Origin: G965204755 sp965243415
GTDB lineage: Bacteria; Acidobacteriota; Vicinamibacteria; Marinacidobacterales; Marinacidobacteraceae
Direction of reading: 5' to 3'
DNA length: 64,000 bases
Assembly (NCBI GenBank): GCA_965243415.1
Contig: OZ251549.1
Span: 868,001 to 932,000, forward strand
Shown here: positions 17,562 to 25,227 of the stretch, one piece after another
Position numbering within the stretch: the first letter of the stretch is position 1
How the letters are laid out: the number at the start of each line of letters is the position of its first letter
The notes under the pieces: model-generated
The model's input: the letters and a program-made list of their open reading frames with translations, nothing else
Databases searched by the model: none
What the model was told of the DNA's origin: nothing
Program-made: the position numbers and the translations under genes

Positions 17562-18569
17562 ATGAAATCCACCCTCTCCACGACCTTGCTCGCCGTCGCC
17601 GCGTTCTCGCTGGCGTTCCGCGCCGCCGGCGCGCCGCAGGAACCCGCCGCCGGGGTCGAGGTGGTGGACCGGGTGGTGGCGCTGGTGAACGGCGACATGA
17701 TCACCCTGACCGAACTGGAGCGGCAGGTGGCTCTCCAGACCGAGCGGCTGGGCATCCCCGAGGATCCGGCGACCCGCGCCGAATTCCGCGCCCGGGTGCT
17801 CGACGGCATGGTGGACAACGCCCTGATCCTGCAGTTGGCGGACGAACGCGGGCTGCGCGTGCCCGACCGGTACTTCGAGGAGTGGAAGGAACGGACGATC
17901 GAGGAGATGAACCTCCCGGACGAAGAGGAATTCATCCGGCAGGTGGAACTCCAGGGAACGAACCTGGAGGAACTGAAGAAGCAGTTCTTCGAAGGCGTCC
18001 TCATCCAGGAGATCCGGCGGCAGGACATCGAGGAGCGGGTGCGCATCAGCGAGCCGGAGATCGAACAGCGCTACCGCGAGAATGTGGACGACTTCGTCAC
18101 CCCGCCGCGCGTCCGGCTGCGCGAACTGGTGGCCCACATCGGGGACGACGGCGAAGAAGCGGCCCGCGCCCGCCTGGCCGAAGCGAAGCGGCTGGTCGAA
18201 TCCGGAAACGCCTTCGGCGAAGTGGCCGAGGTCCGTTCCGAATCCGCGTCGGCGGAGAGCGGCGGCGACCTGGGCCTCTTCGAACTCGGCGAACTCGACG
18301 AACTCTTCCGGACGGTGGTGGCGGACCTGGAGATCGGCGCGGTTTCGGAACCGATCCGCCTCGGCGACTCGCTCTACCTGCTCACGGTGGACGAGCGCAC
18401 CGAAGAGACCACGACGCCCCTCGACGAAGTGCGCGAGCAGATCGCCCAGTCCCTCTACGGGGAGAAGATGGAAACGGAGATGGCTTCCTTCGTGGAAAAC
18501 CTCCGCAAAAACGCCATCGTCGAGATCCGCATCGAAGAAACCCCTCCCCCGGGCGAACCTCCTTCCTGA
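17562..18569 (+). CDS. SurA-like periplasmic peptidyl-prolyl isomerase/chaperone
   Basis: 335 residues with a signal peptide cleaved near AAGAPQEP. SurA N-domain: VVDRVVALVNGDMITLTELERQV ... RVLDGMVDNALILQLADERGLRVPD, then a long helix to LLQ-type FFEGVLIQEIRRQDIEERV. One parvulin domain follows (about 175-290: PPRVRLRELVAHIGDDG ... GGDLGLFELGELDELFRTVV). E. coli SurA has two parvulin domains; this shorter single-domain form is common elsewhere. It should escort outer-membrane proteins such as the TonB receptor further along the window. Confidence 0.88.
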   Translation: MKSTLSTTLLAVAAFSLAFRAAGAPQEPAAGVEVVDRVVALVNGDMITLTELERQVALQTERLGIPEDPATRAEFRARVLDGMVDNALILQLADERGLRVPDRYFEEWKERTIEEMNLPDEEEFIRQVELQGTNLEELKKQFFEGVLIQEIRRQDIEERVRISEPEIEQRYRENVDDFVTPPRVRLRELVAHIGDDGEEAARARLAEAKRLVESGNAFGEVAEVRSESASAESGGDLGLFELGELDELFRTVVADLEIGAVSEPIRLGDSLYLLTVDERTEETTTPLDEVREQIAQSLYGEKMETEMASFVENLRKNAIVEIRIEETPPPGEPPS

Positions 18570-18570
18570 G

Positions 18571-19518
18571 GTGCGTGAGGCGTTCGTCGGCTTCGATTCC
18601 GCCTGGAGCGGAAAGAACAAGGGCGGACTGGTGTGGGCGAGTTTCGATGAGGGCACTCTCATCGAGAGTCCCGGCTGTCCTTGCCCAAAGCCTGCCGACT
18701 TCGAGGAGGCGTTGTCGCAGATCCAGCGCCTCGAGCAGGAGCACGACTATCTGCTCGTTGCGATCGATCAGCCGACGATCGTTCCGAATCCAACGGGATC
18801 CCGCCCTGTCGATGGCGTGGCGCGCGCCCTCGTTCAGCGGCGCCTGCATAGCGGAGTACAGCCCGCGTCCCAAAAGAAGGAGGCTTTGTTCGGGAAGTGT
18901 GCGCCGATCTGGAAATTTTTGGCCCGCTTGGAAGATGGACAGAGAGGCCGGCGAGCCATTCGGCAGAATCCTCATGCTGCTCGCACTGAACCGACCGGCA
19001 GCTTCCTGATCGAGGTTTACCCGGCACTCACACTTCCTGCTTGGCTTTCGAACACGCTGACTCGCGAGATGCCGCCGAGGAAGAGCGCTGGCAAGAGGTC
19101 GTCCCGCAACCGGCCTGAGGGCTACGCGGCTCGCTACAACCCAAGGAGCAAGACATTTGCGCCGGAAGATTGGAAGATGGTCGGAGATGCTGTCGCCGAT
19201 CTCTGCGATCGTTTTTCCCTGAGTGTTCTTTCCGCATGGGTGAGGAAAGCGATCGAGAGCGATTCCAAGCCGAAGAAAGCAGAACAGGACCAGATGGACG
19301 CCGTCATCTGCCTGCTGATCGCCCTGATGTGGCGGCGGGATGACGCGGAGCGCTTGGCACTCTTGGGTGATCGTCAGAACGGCTACATGGCTACGCCGGT
19401 GTCGGAGAAGACGCGGAAGATCTTGGCGAAAGGTGCCAGTGAGGGCCAGTTCAATTGCCCGCCTGAGCCGTGGGACAGCGACGCGGATCACGTCCCTGAC
19501 TGCCTGTTGGAGAAGTAA
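18571..19518 (+). CDS. DUF429 family protein (predicted RNase H-like nuclease fold)
   Basis: 315 residues from GTG 18571, directly after the SurA-like stop. The start gives REAFVGFDSAWSGKNKGGLVW, the conserved acidic first strand of DUF429 (COG2410). AIDQPTIVPNPTGSRPVD, SFLIEVYPALTLP and EQDQMDAVICLLIALMW supply the other conserved acidic residues of the RNase H-like core. The family is predicted to be a nuclease but has no settled function. GC content is visibly lower than in neighbouring genes, which hints at transfer. It sits beside a toxin-antitoxin relic. Confidence 0.78.
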   Translation: MREAFVGFDSAWSGKNKGGLVWASFDEGTLIESPGCPCPKPADFEEALSQIQRLEQEHDYLLVAIDQPTIVPNPTGSRPVDGVARALVQRRLHSGVQPASQKKEALFGKCAPIWKFLARLEDGQRGRRAIRQNPHAARTEPTGSFLIEVYPALTLPAWLSNTLTREMPPRKSAGKRSSRNRPEGYAARYNPRSKTFAPEDWKMVGDAVADLCDRFSLSVLSAWVRKAIESDSKPKKAEQDQMDAVICLLIALMWRRDDAERLALLGDRQNGYMATPVSEKTRKILAKGASEGQFNCPPEPWDSDADHVPDCLLEK

Positions 19519-19658
19519 CACTCAGCACGGTGCTGGGTGATCGTGGGTATCCCGGCCCAACAGAGGTGCCGGCGACGGGGGCGAGGTTCCGAGTGGGACG
19601 CTCGACGGCCCGGGCAGCGGACTGGGTCACACGAAGGCCGGAGCCGTCTGCGGGAGAT

Positions 19659-20062
19659 TCAGGTGTTCGATGACCGCATCTCTGGCTCCCTGTCGGAGCG
19701 ACGCCATCCCGTGTCCCCGGCGGCGACTTGCTGGACGATACGGATCGCGTCCTTCGGTTCGACGACGAGGTGTCGACCGTTGTCGGCCAGGAAGATACGG
19801 ACCACGATCCAGGCAACTCGCTCGATGCCGTCCACGAAGCCGTGGTTTCGCGCCAGCGCGAAGAAATCGGCGGCGGCGAATTCGGCCGCGTCGGGGGATA
19901 CTCCGTACAGCGAGCGATGGACCGGTGGGGCCGGTGCGGAGTCGATCGCCCCGCGGTCACGAACGCCGGCGGGCCTCCGGGTTCGAGGATCGTGCGGGCG
20001 CGCACCGCCGATACGATCGGCCATCGGGCGAAGCGCCACCGGGTCGGGGCGCCGGAGGTCAC
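19659..20062 (-). pseudogene. Doc/Fic-type toxin, frameshifted and degenerate
   Basis: Starts at GTG 20062, overlapping the antitoxin stop (GTGA). The N-terminus is in one frame (TRWRFARWPIVSAVRARTILEPGG) and the rest in the next (PAGVRDRGAIDSAPAPPVHRSLYGVSPDAAEF), so one base was gained or lost near 19970. The Doc core is recognisable: FFALARNHGFVDGIERVAWIVVRIFLADNG. The catalytic motif H-x-F-x-D-G-N-K/R-R reads HGFVDGIER, with the N lost. Intact Doc phosphorylates EF-Tu; this copy should be inactive both by frame and by motif. Confidence 0.75.
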
Positions 20063-20295
20063 TTGGCCAGCGCTCGCAGCACCTCGCGGTCCTCGCGCAT
20101 GATCTTCTCGGCGTGCGCCAGCTGGCGGGCGAACTCCTCCGGGTGCGGTGTGATCCGGTAACCGCCGTCCGCTGCTTCCGTCAGATACAGCCGGTCGCCG
20201 ACCTTCACCTTCATCCGGGCCAGCACTTCGGCGGGAAGCACGATCTCGCCGGCGGAACCCTCCGCCAGTACCGTGAGCGGGATCGAGGGCTGCAC
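20059..20295 (-). CDS. AbrB/SpoVT-fold antitoxin of the Doc pair
   Basis: 78 residues from GTG 20295, the size usual for the family; another GTG at 20358 would add a proline-rich leader unlike relatives. IPLTVLAEGSAGEIVLPAEVLARMKVKVGDRLYLTE is a swapped-hairpin AbrB/MazE DNA-binding domain. The C-terminal helix (HPEEFARQLAHAEKIMREDREVLRALAK) is the part that usually neutralises the toxin. The stop overlaps the toxin start. It may still repress its own promoter although the toxin is broken. Confidence 0.8.
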   Translation of the reverse strand: MQPSIPLTVLAEGSAGEIVLPAEVLARMKVKVGDRLYLTEAADGGYRITPHPEEFARQLAHAEKIMREDREVLRALAK

Positions 20296-20390
20296 CGGGA
20301 GGCGCGTTCTCTCCTCGAGGTCAGGCGAGTCGGGAGCGCGGGGTCCCGGGGAGTTCACGGGGGCCGGATTCCTTCCCGTGCGAGTGGCGG

Positions 20391-21431
20391 TCAGCCGCCG
20401 CGGGTGTGCATCTCCAGGTGCGGGTTCGCCCGGAGCGCCTCGCGGCCGACCAGGGGAGTCCGCTCGGCGAGCGCCGCCCGTTCCTCCGCTCCGCGGGCGT
20501 CCCGATCGGCCCAGGCGCCGGCGAGGAGTGCCTCCAGATCGTCGGCGTCCGCGCCGGCGCGGAGCGGGCCCCGGAGATCCGTCCCGGTCGTCGCGTAGAG
20601 GCAGTCGAACCAGCGGCCGTCAGCAGTCAGGCGGCTGCGGTCGCAGGTCCGGCAGAACGGCTCGGTGACCGAAGCGATGACGCCGAAGACCCTTCCGTCC
20701 GGGATCCGGTACCGCCGCGCCGGCGCGGCCGGGTCGTGGTTCTCCGCCTCTTCGACGGCGCCGTAGCACCGGGCCAAGGTCCCCCGGATCTCCGCTGCCG
20801 GGAACACCCGAGCGGTGCTCCAGTCGGTGGCGCCGCCGACATCCATGTACTCGATGAAGCGGATCTCGGCCCGGTGTTCCGTCGCGAACTCGAACAGATC
20901 GACTACTTCGTCCTCGTTGAACCCCCGCATGACGACGCTGTCCAACTTGAGCGGCGTCAGACCGGCGGCCTCCGCGGCGGCGATCCCGGCGCGCACTTCG
21001 GCGAGGCGGTCCCGGCGCGTCAACTCCCGGAACCGGTCGGCGCGGAGGGTGTCCAGACTCACCGTGATGCGGTCGAGCCCGGCGGTTGCGAGCGCCGGCG
21101 CCTGTTCCGCCAGCAGGACGCCGTTCGTGGTGAGGGCGAGGTCCGCGATCGGTTCGACCGCGGCCAGTTGCCGGATCAACTCCGGCAGGTGCGGCCGGAG
21201 GAGCGGCTCCCCGCCGGTGACCCGCAGCCGCCGCACGCCCAGCGCCGCGAACCGCTCGACCAGGAAGGCGGTCTCCTCGAAGGACAGCAGGTCCCGGCGC
21301 GGCAGCCATTCGTAACTCTCTTCCGGCATGCAGTAGCGGCAGCGCAGGTTGCACCGGTCGGTCACCGAGAGCCGCAGACTGCGGAGCGGCCGGCGGAACC
21401 GGTCGGTGGCGGCCGGGGCGGGCGACGGCAT
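20391..21431 (-). CDS. moaA: GTP 3',8-cyclase MoaA (molybdenum cofactor biosynthesis)
   Basis: 346 residues. It converts GTP to 3',8-cyclo-GTP in the first step of molybdopterin synthesis. The radical-SAM cluster cysteines are C27, C31 and C34 (TDRCNLRCRYCMPEE). The second 4Fe-4S site is formed by three cysteines in FCRTCDRSRLTADGRWFDC. The protein ends in Gly-Gly, as MoaA needs for activity. A GTG at 21458, overlapping the FKBP stop (GTGA), would add nine residues and is an alternative start. No other moa gene is in the window. A molybdenum hydroxylase subunit at 37.3 kb would need the product. Confidence 0.95.
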   Translation of the reverse strand: MPSPAPAATDRFRRPLRSLRLSVTDRCNLRCRYCMPEESYEWLPRRDLLSFEETAFLVERFAALGVRRLRVTGGEPLLRPHLPELIRQLAAVEPIADLALTTNGVLLAEQAPALATAGLDRITVSLDTLRADRFRELTRRDRLAEVRAGIAAAEAAGLTPLKLDSVVMRGFNEDEVVDLFEFATEHRAEIRFIEYMDVGGATDWSTARVFPAAEIRGTLARCYGAVEEAENHDPAAPARRYRIPDGRVFGVIASVTEPFCRTCDRSRLTADGRWFDCLYATTGTDLRGPLRAGADADDLEALLAGAWADRDARGAEERAALAERTPLVGREALRANPHLEMHTRGG

Positions 21432-21454
21432 CTCCTGCTTCCCGGGCAGCGCCG

Positions 21455-22294
21455 TCACTCCACCGTGAGCAGTTCGATCTCGAAGAGGAGGGTGGCGAAA
21501 CCGGGGATCGAATTGCCCCGGCCGGCGCTTCCGTACGCCTTGTCGTGGGGGATCACCAGCCGGCGCTGCCCGCCGATCCGCATCCCGACGACTCCCTCGT
21601 TCCAGCCGGCGATGACGCCGCTCTCCCCGGTGTCGCCCAGCGTGAAGCCGAACGCCTCTCCGTCGCGGCTGCTGTCGAACTGGTCCCCCCGGTGGTCGTC
21701 GGCGAAGGGGTCGTAGAGCCAGCCGGTGTAGTGGACGGTCAACCGCTTCCCGTCCTCGGCGACCGCTCCGGTCCCGACGACCAGTTCCGTGACGGAAAAG
21801 GGAACCGGGTCGGCGAACACCAACTCGAACTCGACCACCAGCGCCGAGTTCGCCGGCACCGAAGTCGTCCCCGCCGTTCCGAAGGCGTCGGCCGCGGGGA
21901 TGAGCATCCGCCGGCGGCCGCCGACCCGCATCCCGGCCACGCCGCGGTCCACCCCGGCGATGACCTGCCCGGCGCCGAGCCGGAACACCAGCGGATCCTC
22001 GGCGGTCGCCGCGGCGAACTCCTCGCCCCGGTTGTCCGCCGCCGCCTCGTCGTAGATCCATCCCCGATAGACCCCGGCGACGAGGAAACCGTCCTCGGCT
22101 TCGACGCCGTCGCCTTCCTCCAGGTCGGTGACCTCGAATTCGACCATCGGCGCCGGAGGCACGGGCGTCGTCGGCGACTCGCCGCCGTCGCCGCAGCCCA
22201 GTGCGACGATCGCCGGGAGCGCCGCCGGCAGCGCCCACCGGAACGCGGCGCCGGGCCGGTCGCGCCGGAGGGAGCGGCAACGAAGAGCGGTCAT
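21455..22294 (-). CDS. Lipoprotein with two FKBP-type peptidyl-prolyl isomerase domains
   Basis: 279 residues with a lipobox at C34 (PAIVALGC), so membrane-anchored outside the cytoplasm. Two FKBP domains follow: about 55-165 (VAGVYRGWIYDEAAADNRGEEF ... VIAGVDRGVAGMRVGGRRRMLIPAADAFG) and about 170-279 (LTVHYTGWLYDPFADDHRGDQFDSS ... VIAGWNEGVVGMRIGGQRRLVIPHDKAYGS). The second keeps the canonical YTGWL and FDSS residues; the first is more diverged. Likely a folding helper for exported proteins. Its ATG overlaps the stop of the D-aminoacylase relic (ATGA). Confidence 0.88.
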   Translation of the reverse strand: MTALRCRSLRRDRPGAAFRWALPAALPAIVALGCGDGGESPTTPVPPAPMVEFEVTDLEEGDGVEAEDGFLVAGVYRGWIYDEAAADNRGEEFAAATAEDPLVFRLGAGQVIAGVDRGVAGMRVGGRRRMLIPAADAFGTAGTTSVPANSALVVEFELVFADPVPFSVTELVVGTGAVAEDGKRLTVHYTGWLYDPFADDHRGDQFDSSRDGEAFGFTLGDTGESGVIAGWNEGVVGMRIGGQRRLVIPHDKAYGSAGRGNSIPGFATLLFEIELLTVE

Positions 22295-23048
22295 CGGGCC
22301 AGGAACCGGCCGGGCCGGGCTTCCGTGACCCGGCCGTTCTCGAACACGGTCTCCCCGGCGACGAACACCCGGTGGATCCCGACGGAGAGGGCGTGCGGCT
22401 CCTCGGGCGTGGCGCGGTCGCCGACCGTCTCCGGGTCGAAGGGCACCGGGTCGGCGGCGTACCCGGGCGCGAGGCGGCCGCGGCCGGCGAGGCCCAGGTG
22501 TTCGGCGGCGAGTGAAGTCATGTTGCGAACCGCTTCCTCCAGGGGGAGCAGGCGTCGTTCCCGGACGAACTGCCGGAGCGCCCGGGGGAACGAGCCGAAG
22601 CCCCGGGGAGGTGCGCCGCGGAGGGCGCCGTCCGTCGAGAGCACGGCGTGCTCCCGGGTGAAGAGGGCGGCGAGGTCGTCTTCGTCCATGCCGGTGGCGA
22701 TGACCGATTCGACGGTTTCCTGCGGATCGTGGTCCGGTCGGGCGCGCCGTTCCTCCGCCCGCCGGAGGAGGTCGAGCAGCACTGCCGCGGGTTCTCCGCC
22801 ACGCTCACCGGCGATCTCCGCCAGCGTCCGTCCGGCCCGGGCGGGTTCGGGAGTGTAGTGGGGGATGCCCGCCCGCCGCTCCCGTCCACGACGCGGGCGT
22901 TCACGATCACGAACCCCTCGGTGGATTCCCTCGCCGATCCGTCGGGAGGCGCGCCGCCGCCGCAGGAGGCCGCGACGGAGAGCGCCGCGGAGAGGGCTGC
23001 GAGTCGCCGGACTCCGGGGTCTCGGAGCGCACGGCGCCCCGGCAGGCA
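22291..23048 (-). pseudogene. D-aminoacylase (N-acyl-D-amino-acid deacylase) with a large internal deletion
   Basis: The N-terminal end reads RRLAALSAALSVAASCGGGAPP, a lipoprotein signal, then EGFVIVNARVVDGSGG, the usual first strand of D-aminoacylases. Near 22868 it jumps, in a different frame, to a C-terminal stretch: AGRTLAEIAGERGGEPAAVLLDLL ... GFGSFPRALRQFVRERRLLPLEEAVRNMTSLAAEHLGL ... GRLAPGYAADPVPFDP. The whole metal-binding TIM barrel between them (normally over 300 residues) is absent. The start cannot be fixed; no ATG, GTG or TTG is available at the expected place. It is certainly inactive as a deacylase. Confidence 0.75.
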
Positions 23049-23348
23049 AGGTCACCGCTCTACCCGGCGAGCCCGACCGCCGAACGGAGCCGGAGGAATC
23101 TCCGCCGCCGCTTCGTCGCTCCCGGAGCGCACCCCGCGGGCGACCGGCCCGACCGAAGAGATCCTCCCGGCGCCCCGGATCGTCGGAACGTTCTCGGGAA
23201 GATGCCGCCCGATGCGGCCCGGCCGCTGCCGCCGTCCTCGACGGTGGTCGGCAACGGCCGCGCTTCGGCGTCGGGCCGCTTCGGCGCGCCGCCGACCGGA
23301 AGGCGTCGGTTCGACTGGCGCGAGGGCGGAACCGGTGTCCGCCGGGGG
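23049..23348. other. 300-bp spacer without recognisable genes
   Basis: Lies between the D-aminoacylase relic and trxA. Frames on both strands are arginine/proline-rich shadows with no recognisable domain, promoter or repeat. Confidence 0.5.
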
Positions 23349-23699
23349 TCAGCCGGCGACGAGCGATTCGAGTTTCTCGGCCAGTTTGGCCTTCGGCTGG
23401 ACGCCGACGACCTGCCCGACGACATCGCCGTTCTGGAAGAAGAGGAGCGTCGGGATGGAGCGCACCCGGAACTTCTCCGCGATCTTCGGCTGCTCGTCCA
23501 CATTCACCTTGCCGACGACCGCGCGCCCGTCGAAGTCCGCAGCCAGTTCGGAGATCGTCGGCGCGATCATCCGGCAGGGCCCGCACCACTCGGCCCAGAA
23601 GTCCACCAGCGTCGGCCGGGAACCGTTCACCACCGACTCGAAATCGGCCTCCGTGAGTTCGCGCGCCTGGGCGCCGTTACCGTCAGTCATGTTCTGCAT
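23349..23699 (-). CDS. trxA: Thioredoxin
   Basis: 116 residues. It is the general dithiol reductant of the cytoplasm. The redox site WCGPC (C39, C42) lies in LVDFWAEWCGPCRMIAPTISELA, and the cis-proline is in VRSIPTLLFFQNGDVVGQ. There is no signal peptide. A second ATG at 23690 (MTDGNG) has better spacing from the GGTGG upstream and may be the true start. It is preceded by a TAGAAT -10 element, so it appears to be its own unit. Confidence 0.95.
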   Translation of the reverse strand: MQNMTDGNGAQARELTEADFESVVNGSRPTLVDFWAEWCGPCRMIAPTISELAADFDGRAVVGKVNVDEQPKIAEKFRVRSIPTLLFFQNGDVVGQVVGVQPKAKLAEKLESLVAG

Positions 23700-23750
23700 C
23701 CACCTCGGAAAAGCGGCGTCCGCACTCGTCGCGGCGCCGGGGAAACGCCG

Positions 23751-23756
23751 ATTCTA
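23751..23756 (-). promoter_or_regulatory. Putative -10 element TAGAAT of trxA
   Basis: Complement of ATTCTA, about 50 bp before the trxA start, in a GC-rich setting. The same hexamer precedes two other genes in the window (37269 and 60191). Confidence 0.45.
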
Positions 23757-24253
23757 GCAATCGGGCGGGCGCGGCCCCGGATACGCCACCGTCGCGTTCC
23801 CGCCGGCCGCCTCCTCCCGGAGGGGGCCGGCGACACCGCGATCGCGCCGGCGGGCCGCTCCCCGAAGGGTCCTCGAATCCCGTGGCCGCGGCCGGGCGCG
23901 GCGCTGGTTCGCCCGTCCTCGTCCGTCTCCGGTCACCCGCCGGACCCCGCGACCGCGGACCGATCCCGGGACGGTTGCTTCCGCCGGAACCGGGGACAGC
24001 GCACGGTCGGCCCCGCCCTCCGATCCCCACCGACGACCCGCCTGCCGCTTCGAGATCGCGAGGGCCGGTCCGGCGGCCGGCCGTTCCGCGACCGGACTCC
24101 GGAGCGGAGTGCGCCGCCCGGGCCGTTCCCGACGAACGCGCGAGCGCGTGGAAGGCTGCCGGGTTCCCCGCCGCCACTGTCGCCGGTCGCTGCGCCGCCC
24201 CCGGGCCCTGCCGTAACAACGGCCGAAATCCCCGCTGACACCGCCGGGAATGG
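23757..24253. other. Intergenic stretch of about 500 bp between divergent trxA and the CDF gene
   Basis: No domain-bearing frame. A 118-codon frame (23882-24238) is proline/arginine-rich and looks non-coding. No repeat or RNA gene was seen. Confidence 0.5.
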
Positions 24254-24259
24254 GATACT
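24254..24259 (+). promoter_or_regulatory. Putative -10 element GATACT of the CDF transporter gene
   Basis: It lies between two candidate start codons (24250 and 24286). Transcription from it would begin near 24266, favouring the ATG at 24286. Confidence 0.4.
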
Positions 24260-24285
24260 TGCCGGCGCTCCGGCCCCGGCCCCGC

Positions 24286-25227
24286 ATGGGTTTCCATCAC
24301 CACCATCACCACGACGACCACGGCCACGGCGGCGCGGCGCCCGCCCGCCCGCCCTCGCATCGGGCGCTGATCGCGGCGATGGTCTGCACGCTCACCATCG
24401 CGATCGCCGAATTCGTCGGCGGCATCCTCGCCAACAGCCTGGCGCTCCAGGCGGACGCCGGACACATGCTGAGCGACACCGCCGCCCTCGGCGTCTCGCT
24501 CGCCGCCGCCTGGCTGGCCACCCGCCCGCTCACCGCGCGCCGCACCTTCGGTCTGCATCGAGCCGAGGTGCTGGCGGCGCTCCTGAACGCGATCCTGCTG
24601 CTCGGCATCGCCGGCTGGGTGGCGGTGCGGGCGTTCGGCCGGGTCGGAAGCCATGTCCACGACATCTCGGCGATGCCGGTCCTGGTGATCGCGGTGATCG
24701 GGCTGGCGGTGAACCTGGTCGCGCTGCGTCTCCTCGGACACCACCAGCACTCCAACCTGAACATCCGGGGCGCGTTCCTCCATGTGCTCGGCGACACCCT
24801 CGGTTCCGCCGGGGTCATCGTCTCGGCGCTCATCATCCACTTCACCGACTGGACCCCGGTGGACGCCATCGTGTCCCTGGGGATCGCCGCGCTCCTCGTG
24901 GTCTCCGGATTCCGCCTGCTGCGGGACAGCGTTTCGGTGCTGATGCTGGCGACACCCTCGGGCCTGGACGCCACGGAGGTCGAGGCCAGTCTCCGCACCG
25001 TCCCCGGCATCCGCGGCATCCACGACCTCCACATCTGGACGGTGAACAGCGGCTTCGTCTCCTTCAGTTGCCACGCCGAGATCGACGCCGACGCCGTCCC
25101 GGACCGCATCCTCAGGGCCGCCAACGATCTCCTCCGCGAGCGGTTCGGCATCCGCCATGTGACGATCCAGCCGGAGGCCGGGAAAGTCCACTCCGACAGC
25201 GACGCCTGTCGGATCGTCGCCACCTGA
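24286..25227 (+). CDS. Cation diffusion facilitator (zinc efflux, CzcD/ZitB-like)
   Basis: 313 residues from ATG 24286. It should export Zn2+ (or Co2+/Cd2+) in exchange for protons across the inner membrane. A natural HHHHHHDDHGHG metal-binding tail follows MGF. Six transmembrane segments are evident from about residue 27. The transport site is the H-x-x-x-D type pair in ADAGHMLSDTAALG and VLGDTLGSAGV. A histidine cluster in the cytoplasmic loop (LGHHQHSNLN) and a C-terminal ferredoxin-like domain (RGIHDLHIWTVNSGFVSFSCHAEID) complete the family pattern. The upstream start at 24250 adds a Pro/Arg leader and is less likely. Confidence 0.92.
   Translation: MGFHHHHHHDDHGHGGAAPARPPSHRALIAAMVCTLTIAIAEFVGGILANSLALQADAGHMLSDTAALGVSLAAAWLATRPLTARRTFGLHRAEVLAALLNAILLLGIAGWVAVRAFGRVGSHVHDISAMPVLVIAVIGLAVNLVALRLLGHHQHSNLNIRGAFLHVLGDTLGSAGVIVSALIIHFTDWTPVDAIVSLGIAALLVVSGFRLLRDSVSVLMLATPSGLDATEVEASLRTVPGIRGIHDLHIWTVNSGFVSFSCHAEIDADAVPDRILRAANDLLRERFGIRHVTIQPEAGKVHSDSDACRIVAT

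Noticed and set aside
23202..25223. N-terminal extension of the TolB/PHP protein through the CDF gene
   Set aside because: It is out of frame with a well-defined CDF transporter and consists of Pro/Arg-rich shadow sequence.
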